From positions 248,001 to 312,000 of the forward strand of contig DPRR01000007.1 in NCBI GenBank assembly GCA_003538625.1: 64,000 nucleotides of DNA, written 5' to 3'. Positions 51,143-60,830 of the stretch are shown here, piece by piece (position 1 is the first letter of the stretch; each line of letters begins with the position of its first letter). The notes beneath the pieces were generated by a model. The model made no database searches. It was not told the DNA's origin and was given only the letters and a program-made list of their open reading frames with translations. This DNA is from Ignavibacteriales bacterium (GTDB lineage Bacteria; Bacteroidota; Ignavibacteria; Ignavibacteriales; Ignavibacteriaceae). The position numbers and the translations under genes are program-made.

Positions 51143-54112
51143 TTACTTCGTCTTGCTTGTATCTATTCCCTCAACAAGTGCTCTATACTTTTGAACGTTA
51201 GCCTTTACATTCGGATCTTGCGGATATATAGTTTCAAGCTTTTGCCAGATTTCTAATAATTTATCGTTCCTGTTCTGCGCTTCATAAATATCAATCAATA
51301 TTCTGTAAGGATTATAATATGATTGAACATCCGAAGGATCCGCTTCTAATTTAGCGACTGCAAGTTTTTCTACTTCAGAAGAAAATTTATTGAATTTATC
51401 CCTTGCACCTGCGCGTAGATAAAGATTGCTTATTTCATAAAGCAAACCATAATCCATTGGAATTAATTTGTTAGGAAGTTTTTCTTCCATATTATCCAGT
51501 GTATTTACCGCAAGATCATTTTGCCCTTTCCCAATATAATAAAGCGTTAATCTTAAAAATGCGTTTCTATAGTTCTGTACCATACGCTTATGATTATCAT
51601 CAAAGAAAATATTCGGATCATTTAATCCGCGGAATTTGAATCCCGGTTGATAATCTTTACTATAACCAACTGCTTCTGTGAGATTGGCTTTTAAAATATT
51701 TGGTTCAACAAATTCATCATTAGCTTTACGTTTTTCAGGAACAAGCCGGAATGCCATTCCTTCCATTCTTAAATAATCGCTTAATCCGATCTTACTGTCT
51801 TCAGAACAAGTAACAGCAAAATAAATAGGTCTTTCCCAATTGTTGGATTCAACAATTTCTTTAACCATTAAATCCTGCACACGAACCGCCTGAACGTTTC
51901 CATAATTTAATGTCGGATTCATCGTAAAGGTAATTGCCCCTTGCTTAAGCAAAGAAGTATCGCGCAAAGCAAACTTCTGCATTATATCAGAAAACGAAAC
52001 AGTACTGCTTGGCTTTGGAAGCGGAACCGTTATGTTACGCGCAGACCATTGTATTGGTCTTATATCTTTAATTTGCTGATCTGTAAGGCGCATTCTAACT
52101 GTGCCAACTTTATATGGATCATTGTTTTTTAATTGTGAAATATACCAATCTGTATTTAGCAGACTTAGGTTTGCAATTTTAACATCGCGTCTTACACCTT
52201 CAACATCCTGCAAATACCACAATGGAAAGGTATCATTATCCCCATTTGTAAACAGAACTGAATTTGGTGCACAGCTTTGCAAAAGATTATACGAATAATC
52301 CCATGGAACCCAATTGTGTGATCTATCATGTGTAAAATAATTTGCCTGCAGCATTTTTACAGGAACCAGCACAATTCCAAATGCAAGTACTGCATATGCA
52401 GCAGCATTACGAACTGAAGCTTTTTTTATTTTAACAAAAATTAAATCAATCAATCCCCTCAAACCAATTGCAATCCAGATTGCATAAACAAAGAACGCTC
52501 CAACGTAAAAGTAATCTCGTTCTCTTGGCTGAGGCTGCTGCTGGTTTTGATAGAAGGCTGTTAAATGACCCATCAGAATAAACATTATCATAAATGCAGA
52601 AGCCATCTTCCAGTCTTTGCGGAAGTGAAAATAAATTCCAAGCAAACCAATTAAGAAGGGGATGCCAAAAAGTGAGTCTTTGGTTTCGCCCGCAAAATTA
52701 ACTCCGAGAATTTTGCCAAAAATATTTCCTATCCCATTAAACGGAGCAATGTTTGCACCCTGATCTTGTTCCCATCCTTCACGTCCGGCAAAATTCCAGA
52801 GCAAGTATCTTGTCATCATATGTTCCATCTGGTAAGAATAGAAGAAATCAAGATCTGAAGAATAACCCGTATAAACTATTTGCTGATGTGGTTCGGTAGC
52901 AAATCTTCTTTTGAAAATAGGGAAATCACCGTATTGATCACGATTTAAATATTTAACAAGCTCCGTAAATTTATCAGGTGCATTTTCATTCATTGGTGGA
53001 TTTTGATTGGAACGGATTATAACCATTGCAAAAGTTAAAAATCCAATAAGAATAAAAATAAAAGACATAAACACGAGGTGTAAGGTTGGCTTAACATTCT
53101 TTCTTGCATAATAAACACCGTAACCAAGACCGGAAAATAAAAGTATAAGAATAAATACTTCAACTACGTTATTATCGCCGCCAATTTTTGTCATTAACCC
53201 GGGCAGAAATTTAACAACACCGGGGTAAGTTGCAAACAATGCTATTCCGCCAATAATAAGCGGCATATAAAAAGAGTTTCTAGTAAATATTTTTTTCCAG
53301 TAAACTCCCATTATAAGGGCGCTTATTCCAACAATAAATATTTTAAATTTTGTATCAAAGCTTTGATACTCTTCGGGTGAGGGAGGTGTTTGGGATTTTT
53401 CACCACTCCACCAAAAAATTGCAAGCAGCAAAATAACAACTGCATGACCTAAAAATATATAACTTGTTTTCTTTAATGCTTCTTCATCGTTAACATATTT
53501 TTTAAACATTATAATCATCACCACAGGCACAGCTGCAAGCACGCTCATCAAATGCACGCCTGTTGCAAGACCAATAAGATATGCGATCATCAGTATATAT
53601 TTTTCACTATCCTTATTATCGGCCCGTTCATTCCATCTTATTATTAAATAAGTTACAGCTGCAAAAAGAAAAGTACTGAAGGCATAAACTTCCGCCTCAA
53701 CACCGTTAAACCAAAAAGTATCGCTAAAAGAAAATGCTAACGCACCAACAGCAGCAGAAACATAAGTTGCGATTGCATCAAACATATTATCTGCTTTTTT
53801 ACCCTTGTAGTTTTCGATAAGCTTTACTGCAATAAGATAAAGTAATAAAACCGATAAAGCTGAGGAAAGTACAGATATCATGTTAACTCTGTATCCTAAG
53901 TTCTCTCCTATTGGCAGCTTAGAAAAAATATTTCCGAGAATTAAAAAAAACGGTGTTCCGGGAGGATGCGGCACTTGAAGCGAAACTGATGCGGCAATAA
54001 ATTCCCCGCAATCCCAAAAGGAAACTGAAGGCTGTACAGTCATGAAGAGTACAATAAACGAAATTATAAATACAATTCCTGCAAAAATTTTATTCAGCAG
54101 TTTGAAATCCAT
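51143..54112 (-). CDS. DUF2723 membrane glycosyltransferase-like protein with C-terminal TPR-like region
   Basis: 989 residues. The N-terminal part has the opening 'VSFWDCGEFIAASVSLQVPH' followed by 'PPGTPFFLILGN', typical of DUF2723 proteins of Bacteroidota. These are related to GT39-type mannosyltransferases. About 10-12 membrane segments occupy residues 10-580. A soluble segment from about 600 with 'NGDNDTFPLWYLQDVEGVR' follows, ending in helical TPR-like sequence (about 830-970). It is a likely lipid-linked sugar transferase acting outside the membrane. Acceptor unknown. Confidence 0.88.
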   Translation of the reverse strand: MDFKLLNKIFAGIVFIISFIVLFMTVQPSVSFWDCGEFIAASVSLQVPHPPGTPFFLILGNIFSKLPIGENLGYRVNMISVLSSALSVLLLYLIAVKLIENYKGKKADNMFDAIATYVSAAVGALAFSFSDTFWFNGVEAEVYAFSTFLFAAVTYLIIRWNERADNKDSEKYILMIAYLIGLATGVHLMSVLAAVPVVMIIMFKKYVNDEEALKKTSYIFLGHAVVILLLAIFWWSGEKSQTPPSPEEYQSFDTKFKIFIVGISALIMGVYWKKIFTRNSFYMPLIIGGIALFATYPGVVKFLPGLMTKIGGDNNVVEVFILILLFSGLGYGVYYARKNVKPTLHLVFMSFIFILIGFLTFAMVIIRSNQNPPMNENAPDKFTELVKYLNRDQYGDFPIFKRRFATEPHQQIVYTGYSSDLDFFYSYQMEHMMTRYLLWNFAGREGWEQDQGANIAPFNGIGNIFGKILGVNFAGETKDSLFGIPFLIGLLGIYFHFRKDWKMASAFMIMFILMGHLTAFYQNQQQPQPRERDYFYVGAFFVYAIWIAIGLRGLIDLIFVKIKKASVRNAAAYAVLAFGIVLVPVKMLQANYFTHDRSHNWVPWDYSYNLLQSCAPNSVLFTNGDNDTFPLWYLQDVEGVRRDVKIANLSLLNTDWYISQLKNNDPYKVGTVRMRLTDQQIKDIRPIQWSARNITVPLPKPSSTVSFSDIMQKFALRDTSLLKQGAITFTMNPTLNYGNVQAVRVQDLMVKEIVESNNWERPIYFAVTCSEDSKIGLSDYLRMEGMAFRLVPEKRKANDEFVEPNILKANLTEAVGYSKDYQPGFKFRGLNDPNIFFDDNHKRMVQNYRNAFLRLTLYYIGKGQNDLAVNTLDNMEEKLPNKLIPMDYGLLYEISNLYLRAGARDKFNKFSSEVEKLAVAKLEADPSDVQSYYNPYRILIDIYEAQNRNDKLLEIWQKLETIYPQDPNVKANVQKYRALVEGIDTSKTK

Positions 54113-54147
54113 TATTACCTCTAATTAGAATAGACTAAAAATATATT

Positions 54148-54218
54148 TCACTCTTCGACTACGCTCAGAGTGACAAAATAATACTCTCTTGTCATACTGA
54201 GCGAAGTCGAAGTATGAC
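54148..54218. repeat. Dispersed palindromic repeat (CTTCGAC / GTCGAAG family)
   Basis: Arms 54148-54175 ('CTCTTCGACTACGCTCAGAG') and 54190-54218 ('CATACTGAGCGAAGTCGAAG'), each near-palindromic and inverted to the other. Same family as 4201-4269. Confidence 0.85.
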
Positions 54219-54269
54219 CGTTTTTTTAACTATGCAATATAAATTATTATAAAATCTGTTTTTAGACGA

Positions 54270-54503
54270 TTAAATCTCTGATTCATTGCTCTTTTTGAAA
54301 AAATTATCATACTTTGATTTATCAACGGGCGAATAAAACTTATCATATAAATCTTTTAACCGCTTCATAGAAACCGTGTCAAAATCTTCATCATCTTTTT
54401 GGCGTTTAACAAACTTTTTATAATCCTCAAGTTCGTTACGATCCATTTTATTCTCAAATCTTTTGAGAAAATCCAAATACTTTTGCTGATCTCTGTATGC
54501 CAT
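54270..54503 (-). CDS. Small hypothetical protein, 77 aa
   Basis: ATG 54503 has 'AAAGGT' 6-11 bases upstream, giving 'MAYRDQQKYLDFLKRFENKM' as N-terminus. An in-frame ATG at 54557 adds 18 unlikely hydrophobic residues. The protein is strongly charged (K, D, E, Y-rich) and helical, ending 'NFFKKSNESEI'. No family recognised. It lies alone between repeat 54148-54218 and a gene-free stretch. Confidence 0.55.
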   Translation of the reverse strand: MAYRDQQKYLDFLKRFENKMDRNELEDYKKFVKRQKDDEDFDTVSMKRLKDLYDKFYSPVDKSKYDNFFKKSNESEI

Positions 54504-54865
54504 TGGGAATACCTTTTTTATTGGATAAGCAAATTTTACCGCGCAAAAAATAAACAAACTTTAATTGGCAAAAAAATGAATTTATTTGCCTATTTCATTA
54601 AGTGTGGTTAAATTTTTATACCTGCTTAATATAAATGGCATTGCCGGATACCGCCAGAAATTTGCTTCGGCTGCTTAAAATTTTTTGATACAATAAAGTG
54701 AATTATTTTTCACATCGATTTTAAATATATCTATAATACATTATTCTAAGATGGAGTTTTTGACGATTGGACTTGTAGTTAAAAATATTTATGTTTTAAA
54801 AAGAATAAAGAAGTAGGTTGATTAACTGCTGATTTTTAGGATGTTTTTTTCAGGAGGCACCAATT
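54504..54865. other. Gene-free spacer with a promoter
   Basis: About 360 bp without a credible gene. It contains a good sigma-70-like promoter at 54709-54737 and a very strong Shine-Dalgarno (AGGAGG, 54852-54857). No terminator-grade hairpin was found. Confidence 0.5.
54709..54737 (+). promoter_or_regulatory. Sigma-70-like promoter of the STAS-like gene
   Basis: TTCACA (54709-54714) and TATAAT (54732-54737) with a 17-base spacer. The predicted leader is about 120 nt before ATG 54866. This is the best -35/-10 pair I found in the window. Confidence 0.5.
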
Positions 54866-55246
54866 ATGAGTTATGAAATTAAAGTTTCTGATTCCGGAAA
54901 ATATATTCTGCTTCGTGTTAACGAAAACATGACCAGGGCTCTGGCAGAACGACTGGGTACGGAGGCGCTTTACTTAGGCAGTAAAAAAAATATTAACTGT
55001 TATTTGTATGATTTAAGAAACTCGGTAAATGTAGAAAGCATTAATGCTAATTATATTTTCGCTAATCAAGATATGAAAAAATTAGAAACAAATCCCAATA
55101 ATAAAATTGCAATGCTTACCAGTCCATCCGATAAGTCCCACGATTTTGTTGAAACAGTTTTAAGAAATGCGGGATTTAATGTTAAACTTTTTATTGATGA
55201 AGCGGAAGCATTAACCTGGCTTGAAGAAACCACTAATATTTTGTAA
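54866..55246 (+). CDS. Hypothetical STAS/SpoIIAA-like protein, 126 aa
   Basis: A single alpha/beta domain without signal peptide: 'MSYEIKVSDSGKYILLRVNE' to 'DEAEALTWLEE'. The rhythm of strands and helices recalls SpoIIAA/STAS-like proteins. The Ser/Thr phosphorylation site of anti-sigma antagonists is not evident. AGGAGG is optimally placed upstream. A long leader and good promoter suggest an independently regulated gene. Confidence 0.7.
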   Translation: MSYEIKVSDSGKYILLRVNENMTRALAERLGTEALYLGSKKNINCYLYDLRNSVNVESINANYIFANQDMKKLETNPNNKIAMLTSPSDKSHDFVETVLRNAGFNVKLFIDEAEALTWLEETTNIL

Positions 55247-55303
55247 CGATTATATTTGTTATAATATAATCCAAAGAATATTTAATCTTTTTACGGAAAT
55301 TCC

Positions 55304-55606
55304 ATGATTAAACACAATGTGTTCTGGCGCTTAAATGAAAGCGCATACGGAAATGATAAACAAACCAACGCACAAATCTTAAAAGAAGAACTCCTTGCAA
55401 TGCAAGGCAAGGTCGATGGACTGTTGAAAGTGGAAGTCGGATTTGATTTCAGTAATGAAAAAGATTCCTGCGACGTTGTTCTTTATTCAGAGTTTACAAG
55501 TAAAGGGGCGTTACATCAATATCAAATTCATCCAGATCACGAAGAAATAAAAAAATGGCTTAGCGAAGTGCGATACGAACGCAGAGTTGTGGATTATGAA
55601 GTTTAA
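55304..55606 (+). CDS. Dabb-family stress-responsive alpha/beta barrel protein
   Basis: 100 residues. 'MIKHNVFWRLNESAYGNDKQ' at the start and 'YSEFTSKGALHQYQIHPDHE' in the middle are typical of the dimeric ferredoxin-like Dabb domain. Family function is poorly known; some members bind small ligands. 57 bp downstream of the STAS-like gene. Confidence 0.9.
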   Translation: MIKHNVFWRLNESAYGNDKQTNAQILKEELLAMQGKVDGLLKVEVGFDFSNEKDSCDVVLYSEFTSKGALHQYQIHPDHEEIKKWLSEVRYERRVVDYEV

Positions 55607-55654
55607 ATTCCAAACGACAAAAACCAAATAACAAAATTTATTGGGAGGAATTAA

Positions 55655-56488
55655 GTGAAAATAATTTTTATTAGAGTATTTGTTCTTGCTTTGCTTCTGT
55701 TAAACTCCTGTGGTTTTTTCAGATCAATAGGTTTATATAGTGTTCCTCCGGATTATGCAGACACTTTCGAGGAAATTAAAGGGATAAAGTTTATTAATCA
55801 TTTTAATAAAACTTCGAATCTAGTTTTAGATTTAACAACAACTCAAAATGTGTTTTCGCCTTACGATTCAATCAAGATAAAATACAAAATTTCCAATCTC
55901 AGCCAAACGGACACAATGCATATTAACAGTATTCATCCATATTATTATTATACTGATTTATTTATAACCGACACGCTTAATAAGAGAATAAATCCTATCG
56001 AATGGTCCAGGGATAGGGGCATTCAAATTATAGATGAAGATGAATATGGTAGAAGAATAAAACCTATTCTTGCATTAAATGGTGCGAGATTGCCACCCAT
56101 GGATTCAATTACGGGTATCATCTCATTTAAAATTGGAAGTATGATAGTACCCAAAGTTTACTCGACGTATGCGCGGTTTGAAAGCGAAAACGTTCCTGGA
56201 AAATATTATGTTTATTATGTATTAAAACACGAGGAATATGATAATATAAAAGGTCCAATTACTACTAAATTGATTTCAGATACTGTTGAATATTTTGTAA
56301 GAAATCTTACGGAAGAAGAACTTCTTATTAAAAATGAGGCAACACAAATAGTTCAAATAATTGATGTAGGTAAAAATTTTGAGATGGCAGATAGTCTGCT
56401 TTTAAACTTCAATAACAAATATCCCAAAAACTATTATTATTCAAGTCTTGTAAAATTTCTTGAAGCTAAAAAGGAATTGAATCGCTAA
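55655..56488 (+). CDS. Predicted lipoprotein, 277 aa (unknown)
   Basis: GTG start at 55655 with 'GGGAGGA' 5-11 bases upstream. Signal peptide with a lipobox-like 'LALLLLNSCGF' (C19). The mature part has an immunoglobulin-like beta-rich half and a helical C-terminus ('EEELLIKNEATQIVQIIDV'). No recognised family. Probably envelope-anchored. Confidence 0.7.
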   Translation: MKIIFIRVFVLALLLLNSCGFFRSIGLYSVPPDYADTFEEIKGIKFINHFNKTSNLVLDLTTTQNVFSPYDSIKIKYKISNLSQTDTMHINSIHPYYYYTDLFITDTLNKRINPIEWSRDRGIQIIDEDEYGRRIKPILALNGARLPPMDSITGIISFKIGSMIVPKVYSTYARFESENVPGKYYVYYVLKHEEYDNIKGPITTKLISDTVEYFVRNLTEEELLIKNEATQIVQIIDVGKNFEMADSLLLNFNNKYPKNYYYSSLVKFLEAKKELNR

Positions 56489-56549
56489 ATTCAACAAAAG
56501 TCAAACAATAAATGTTTGTGATTTGGTTATTGTGTTTTGGAATTTCCCC

Positions 56550-59500
56550 CTAAGTAACTTCTTCTAATTCTGATTTTAACTTAACTTCGTTACCAAATAA
56601 TTTAGAAACTCTACCGCAGAAAGTTATTAAGTAAGAAAGAATATCCTCTGCTTTTTCAAATCTATTTTCAATTACTAGCTTCATTACTTCTTTTTGCTGA
56701 TTGAATTTTATTTTGTCTTTATAATGATCCATTATAAATCTCATCAGTTCAACAAACCGTACTTTGTAGTAATCTTCTTTTTCACCACGAGGCAGAATTA
56801 TAAAAATATTTTTTCTCTGGATTGCAACTCGTTCAAATAATGCAAATGAAGAATAAAATTTTAATGTTGCAGCAAGAACCAAACGTTTAACAACCTCCGG
56901 CAGAACTCCAAATCTATCCAACATTTCTTCTTTAAGTTCTTCGATCTCGGATAAACTTTTTACGGAATAAAGCGCAGTGTAAAAGTTTAATCGATCCATT
57001 TGTTCCGGCATATAAGTAACAGGAATACCGATTTCAAAAAATGTATCAATTGTTGGGTCAGTTCTTTCTTCAATTTTTGGTAAAGATTTAAACACTTCTT
57101 TAAAGTCCTGATACTTTAACTCATCAACAGCTTCATTTATCAGTTTAACATAAAGATCAAAACCCACATCGTTAATAAATCCTGTTTGTTCTGTGCCGAG
57201 TAAATTTCCAGCACCGCGAATTTCTAGATCACGCATCGCAACATTAAATCCGGAACCAATCTCTGTGTATTCCTCAATTGCTTGCAAACGGCGCAATGCT
57301 TTTTTTGTAATTCCGCTTAACGAAGGAACTATAAAATGTGCATAAGCTTGTCTGTCGCTTCTGCCAACACGTCCGCGCAATTGATGAAGTTCTGCAAGTC
57401 CAAATCTATCCGCACGATTAATAATTATCGTATTAACATTCGGGATATCAATTCCGGACTCAATAATTTTTGTAGATAACAGAACATCAAACTTACGATT
57501 GAGAAAACCATGAATAACTTCTTCAAGCTGCGATGGTTTCATCTGTCCATGCGCTACTCCGATTTTTGCTTCAGGAACATAACGTTTAATATAGTCTGCA
57601 AGTTTGTCAATTGATTGAACACGATCGTGAACTAAGTAAACCTGTCCATTTCGTTTCAATTCATTCATTATCCATTCACGGATTTTAAGCGCATCAAAAG
57701 TGGAGACGTTAGTAAATATTGGCTGTCTGTTTGGCGGAGGTGTAGCAATTATTGAAAGATCACGCGCACCGAGTAAAGATAAATTTAATGTTCTTGGAAT
57801 TGGAGTCGCGGTTAAAGTAAGTGTATCAACATTAACTTTTACCTGGCGCAATTTTTCCTTTGCAGCCACACCAAAACGATGTTCTTCATCAATGATTAGC
57901 AAACCAAGGTCTTTAAACTTAACATCTTTAGAAATTAATCTGTGCGTTCCAATTAAAACATCAAGCTGACCTTCTTCCAAAAGTTTTAAAATTTCTTTTT
58001 GTTCTTTCTTCGTTTGAAACCTTGAGAGAGCAGCAACACGAACCGGAAACTGTGTAAGACGATCTTTAAATGTATTGTAATGCTGCTCAGCTAAAATTGT
58101 AGTTGGAACAAGTACACCAACTTGCTTGCCATCCTGCACAGCTTTAAAGGCAGCACGAACTGCAACCTCCGTTTTACCAAAGCCAACATCACCGCAAACC
58201 AAACGATCCATTGGATTTTTAGCTTCCATATCAATTTTAACATCTTCACTGGCTTTCGCTTGATCAGGTGTATCTTCATAAAAGAATGATGCTTCGAGTT
58301 CTCGCTGCCAAATTGTATCGGGTGAAAATTGATATCCTTCGGTGGATTTTCTTTTTGCATAAAGTTCGATTAACTCGCGTGCAGCTTCCTTTATTTTTTT
58401 CTTTGCTTTTGCTTTTGTGCTTAACCATTCGCCGCTGCCAAGTGTAGCCAGCGTTGGTTTAAGATTCTCATTGGAGGAATATCTTTTAACTAATGCAAGA
58501 TAATTTAGATTTACATAAACAACTCCGCCATCAGCATATAGAATCTTCATAGACTCCTGATCTGTATCTCCAATCTTAATGGTTTGCAACCCGGCATACT
58601 GCCCGATTCCATAATCTTCGTGAACAACGTAATCGCCGCGCTTGATAGATGCGAAACTTTTAGCCTTAGATTTTTTATGCTTTTTAGAAGAAGAGATTTT
58701 TGTGCGATATGGTTTACTAAAAATCTGGTAATCTGTTAAGAGAAGAATTTTTTCTTTCCTGTTTATAAAACCTTCTTTAATTGCCAGTGTTTCAATTTTA
58801 ATTTTTCCTGATTCAACTAGCTCATCAAGTTCAGGACTTAAATCGCCTAACAGTTCGCCCAATCTTTTTGTTTGAAGTTCATTTTCTGATGTGATAATTA
58901 CATTAAAACTTTTCTCTGTAAAATCTTTTAACGTGTTAAATAGAATTTGATAATTTGAACTTATCGTTGGTGCTGGAAAAAGTCCTAGTTCGATTCTATT
59001 CTCAGAGGAAAGCTCTTCCTCAATTATCCAGTTTGCGTTTTTACTTTTGTAATCAAATGGATTGGAATTGTTGGTAGCCTCAACCTTTAAGTCGAGTTCC
59101 TCCGCAGGCGTGAAGCCTGCGACTACCTCTGGAAATTCATCCTCATCAAGAATTTTTTCTTTTTTCTTGGATTTTATTTCTTCTTCAACAATAGGAATAA
59201 TTTCTTCTTTTGTGGATTTGATATTATCCAGCTCATAAGCAGATGCGATAAAGATTGGGTTATTTAAATAACTAAAAATATCAGAATTAAAATCCCCTGC
59301 TTGATTTTCAAATGCACCTGCAAGTGTAACTTCTTCAACTTTTTCAAATGAGCGCTGGCTTTCAGACTCGAAATAACGGATTGATTCAATAAAGTCACCA
59401 TCAAACTCTAAACGCACAGGACTTTTTTCTGAGTAGGACCAAAAATCCACAATAGCTCCGCGCTGTGAGTAATAACCCGGTGCTTCAACAAATTTATCTC

Positions 59501-59951
59501 TTGTGTAAACGAGAAGATTTAAGTATTCAATTAAATCATCATACTTTAAATCACCACCAACAGAAACTTTAGTTGTAAGATGATTGATTTTTTCTTTATC
59601 GGGAAGTTTTAGATTTAGAATTTCATACGTTGTGAGGAGAACAAACTTTTTTCGCTTAGATATTTCTGTGATTTTTTCCTGAATTGATTCAAGATTAAAA
59701 TCATCAATAACTATTAAACTATCTGCAAGACCAAGAACGCTTGACTCAACTTTGGTTTCGTTAACAAGTTTAATATCTGAAAGAAGTAAAACTATCTGAT
59801 CAGTTTTATCCAGTAAATCTTTAACAACAAAACTTTTTGATGGACCGTAAAGCGGACTTATGAAAATTTCTCTAGAGATTGAAAAATCAGAAAGATGCTT
59901 AAAACTACTAAATTTCATTGGGATTAAATTGAATTTTTCAGGTTCACTCAT
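56550..59951 (-). CDS. mfd: Transcription-repair coupling factor
   Basis: 1133 residues. Removes RNA polymerase stalled at DNA lesions and recruits UvrA. The N-terminal UvrB-like module includes 'YYSQRGAIVDFWSYS'. The RNA-polymerase-interaction domain and 'HEDYGIGQYAGLQTI' follow. The translocase motor has Walker A 'CGDVGFGKTEVAVRAAFKA', DEEH in 'LLIIDEEHRFGVAAKEKL', and 'RGRVGRSDRQAYAHFIVP'. A TRCF C-terminal domain completes it. An in-frame palindromic repeat at about residues 276-286 ('VVAGFTPAEEL') sits in a poorly conserved linker. Confidence 0.97.
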   Translation of the reverse strand: MSEPEKFNLIPMKFSSFKHLSDFSISREIFISPLYGPSKSFVVKDLLDKTDQIVLLLSDIKLVNETKVESSVLGLADSLIVIDDFNLESIQEKITEISKRKKFVLLTTYEILNLKLPDKEKINHLTTKVSVGGDLKYDDLIEYLNLLVYTRDKFVEAPGYYSQRGAIVDFWSYSEKSPVRLEFDGDFIESIRYFESESQRSFEKVEEVTLAGAFENQAGDFNSDIFSYLNNPIFIASAYELDNIKSTKEEIIPIVEEEIKSKKKEKILDEDEFPEVVAGFTPAEELDLKVEATNNSNPFDYKSKNANWIIEEELSSENRIELGLFPAPTISSNYQILFNTLKDFTEKSFNVIITSENELQTKRLGELLGDLSPELDELVESGKIKIETLAIKEGFINRKEKILLLTDYQIFSKPYRTKISSSKKHKKSKAKSFASIKRGDYVVHEDYGIGQYAGLQTIKIGDTDQESMKILYADGGVVYVNLNYLALVKRYSSNENLKPTLATLGSGEWLSTKAKAKKKIKEAARELIELYAKRKSTEGYQFSPDTIWQRELEASFFYEDTPDQAKASEDVKIDMEAKNPMDRLVCGDVGFGKTEVAVRAAFKAVQDGKQVGVLVPTTILAEQHYNTFKDRLTQFPVRVAALSRFQTKKEQKEILKLLEEGQLDVLIGTHRLISKDVKFKDLGLLIIDEEHRFGVAAKEKLRQVKVNVDTLTLTATPIPRTLNLSLLGARDLSIIATPPPNRQPIFTNVSTFDALKIREWIMNELKRNGQVYLVHDRVQSIDKLADYIKRYVPEAKIGVAHGQMKPSQLEEVIHGFLNRKFDVLLSTKIIESGIDIPNVNTIIINRADRFGLAELHQLRGRVGRSDRQAYAHFIVPSLSGITKKALRRLQAIEEYTEIGSGFNVAMRDLEIRGAGNLLGTEQTGFINDVGFDLYVKLINEAVDELKYQDFKEVFKSLPKIEERTDPTIDTFFEIGIPVTYMPEQMDRLNFYTALYSVKSLSEIEELKEEMLDRFGVLPEVVKRLVLAATLKFYSSFALFERVAIQRKNIFIILPRGEKEDYYKVRFVELMRFIMDHYKDKIKFNQQKEVMKLVIENRFEKAEDILSYLITFCGRVSKLFGNEVKLKSELEEVT
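59095..59129. repeat. Palindromic repeat inserted in frame within mfd
   Basis: CGCAGGC (59104-59110) and GCCTGCG (59115-59121) form a 7-bp perfect stem with a 4-base loop. Flanking 'GACTACC' matches a repeat commonly found between genes in related bacteria. Here it codes for 'VVAGFTPAEEL' of Mfd without disrupting the frame. Flanking sequence is low-complexity E/K-rich. Confidence 0.65.
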
Positions 59952-59952
59952 A

Positions 59953-60090
59953 TCAAACCGATGGAAAAGTTAATAGGCTGCCATGAATCTCTGGAAATTT
60001 TCCGAAATCTGTTTCTTCATTATCTTCAATTTTCGGAAAAATAATTGAAGCAATGAGAACAATTAATAGAATGGTGAGATTAAATCTCAT
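59953..60090 (-). CDS. Possible 45-aa membrane peptide between rsmG and mfd
   Basis: Predicted peptide starts 'MRFNLTILLIVLIASIIFPK', with a hydrophobic stretch, and ends in a polar tail ('FPEIHGSLLTFPSV'). Its stop codon is one base from the mfd ATG, so translation could be coupled. There is no Shine-Dalgarno, but many nearby real genes lack one. It fits in the otherwise empty 175 bp between rsmG and mfd. Confidence 0.4.
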   Translation of the reverse strand: MRFNLTILLIVLIASIIFPKIEDNEETDFGKFPEIHGSLLTFPSV

Positions 60091-60126
60091 TAAATGAAAT
60101 GATGAAATTAAAATGTAATTTGAAAA

Positions 60127-60813
60127 TTATTTTTGTAATTCTATTACGACTAACTTCTTCCCTTTCTTGTTTCTTAAGTTTGTTGGTTTGTAAGCAAGTT
60201 CGTACACAGTAGATTTTTTTATGAAGGATTTATATTTCAATTCCGCTTTTTTAAACTCCTCATCTAAATCGCCGCCCTTCATTGCAATTATAAATGCTTT
60301 ATCTTTTACTAAAGGAAGTGAATAACGAAATAAAATTATTATCGGAACAACAGCACGACTAACAACTAAATCAAAAGTGCCTTTGTGTTTTTCTATAAAC
60401 CCGGGGTCTTCAACACGCGAATTTTCTGCAACTACATTACTTAGTTTTAGCTTATCAATAAATTCTTTTACTGAATCAATTTTTTTTCCGGTTGAATCAG
60501 CAAGAACACCGCGTAGTTCAGGGCGCATTATTGCTAATGGAATTCCTGGAAAACCACCACCAGTACCGATATCTAAAAATCTTGTTACTTTATCAGGAAG
60601 GAATTTGGTAATGTAAGCCGAGATAAAAATATGATTTTCAATAATGCTTTCGACATCTCTTCTGGAAATTAAGTTAACCGTTTTGTTTTTCTCAACAACT
60701 AACTGAGCAAAAAAAGCTAACCGTTCATTTCTCATTGGCTCGGGATTAAAACCATTAGCCCAGCAAAAGTTTTGTAATTCTTTAAGATAAATTTCTTGTT
60801 TGGTAGGCGGCAT
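60127..60813 (-). CDS. rsmG: 16S rRNA (guanine-527-N7)-methyltransferase
   Basis: 228 residues, the normal family length. SAM-binding motif 'FLDIGTGGGFPGIPLAIMRP' and 'FDLVVSRAVVPIIIL' are visible. Modifies G527 of 16S rRNA in the 30S subunit. Follows mnmG in the same direction after 17 bp, the classic gidA-gidB order near the replication origin. Confidence 0.96.
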   Translation of the reverse strand: MPPTKQEIYLKELQNFCWANGFNPEPMRNERLAFFAQLVVEKNKTVNLISRRDVESIIENHIFISAYITKFLPDKVTRFLDIGTGGGFPGIPLAIMRPELRGVLADSTGKKIDSVKEFIDKLKLSNVVAENSRVEDPGFIEKHKGTFDLVVSRAVVPIIILFRYSLPLVKDKAFIIAMKGGDLDEEFKKAELKYKSFIKKSTVYELAYKPTNLRNKKGKKLVVIELQK

Positions 60814-60830
60814 TAAAAAAATCCTACAAA

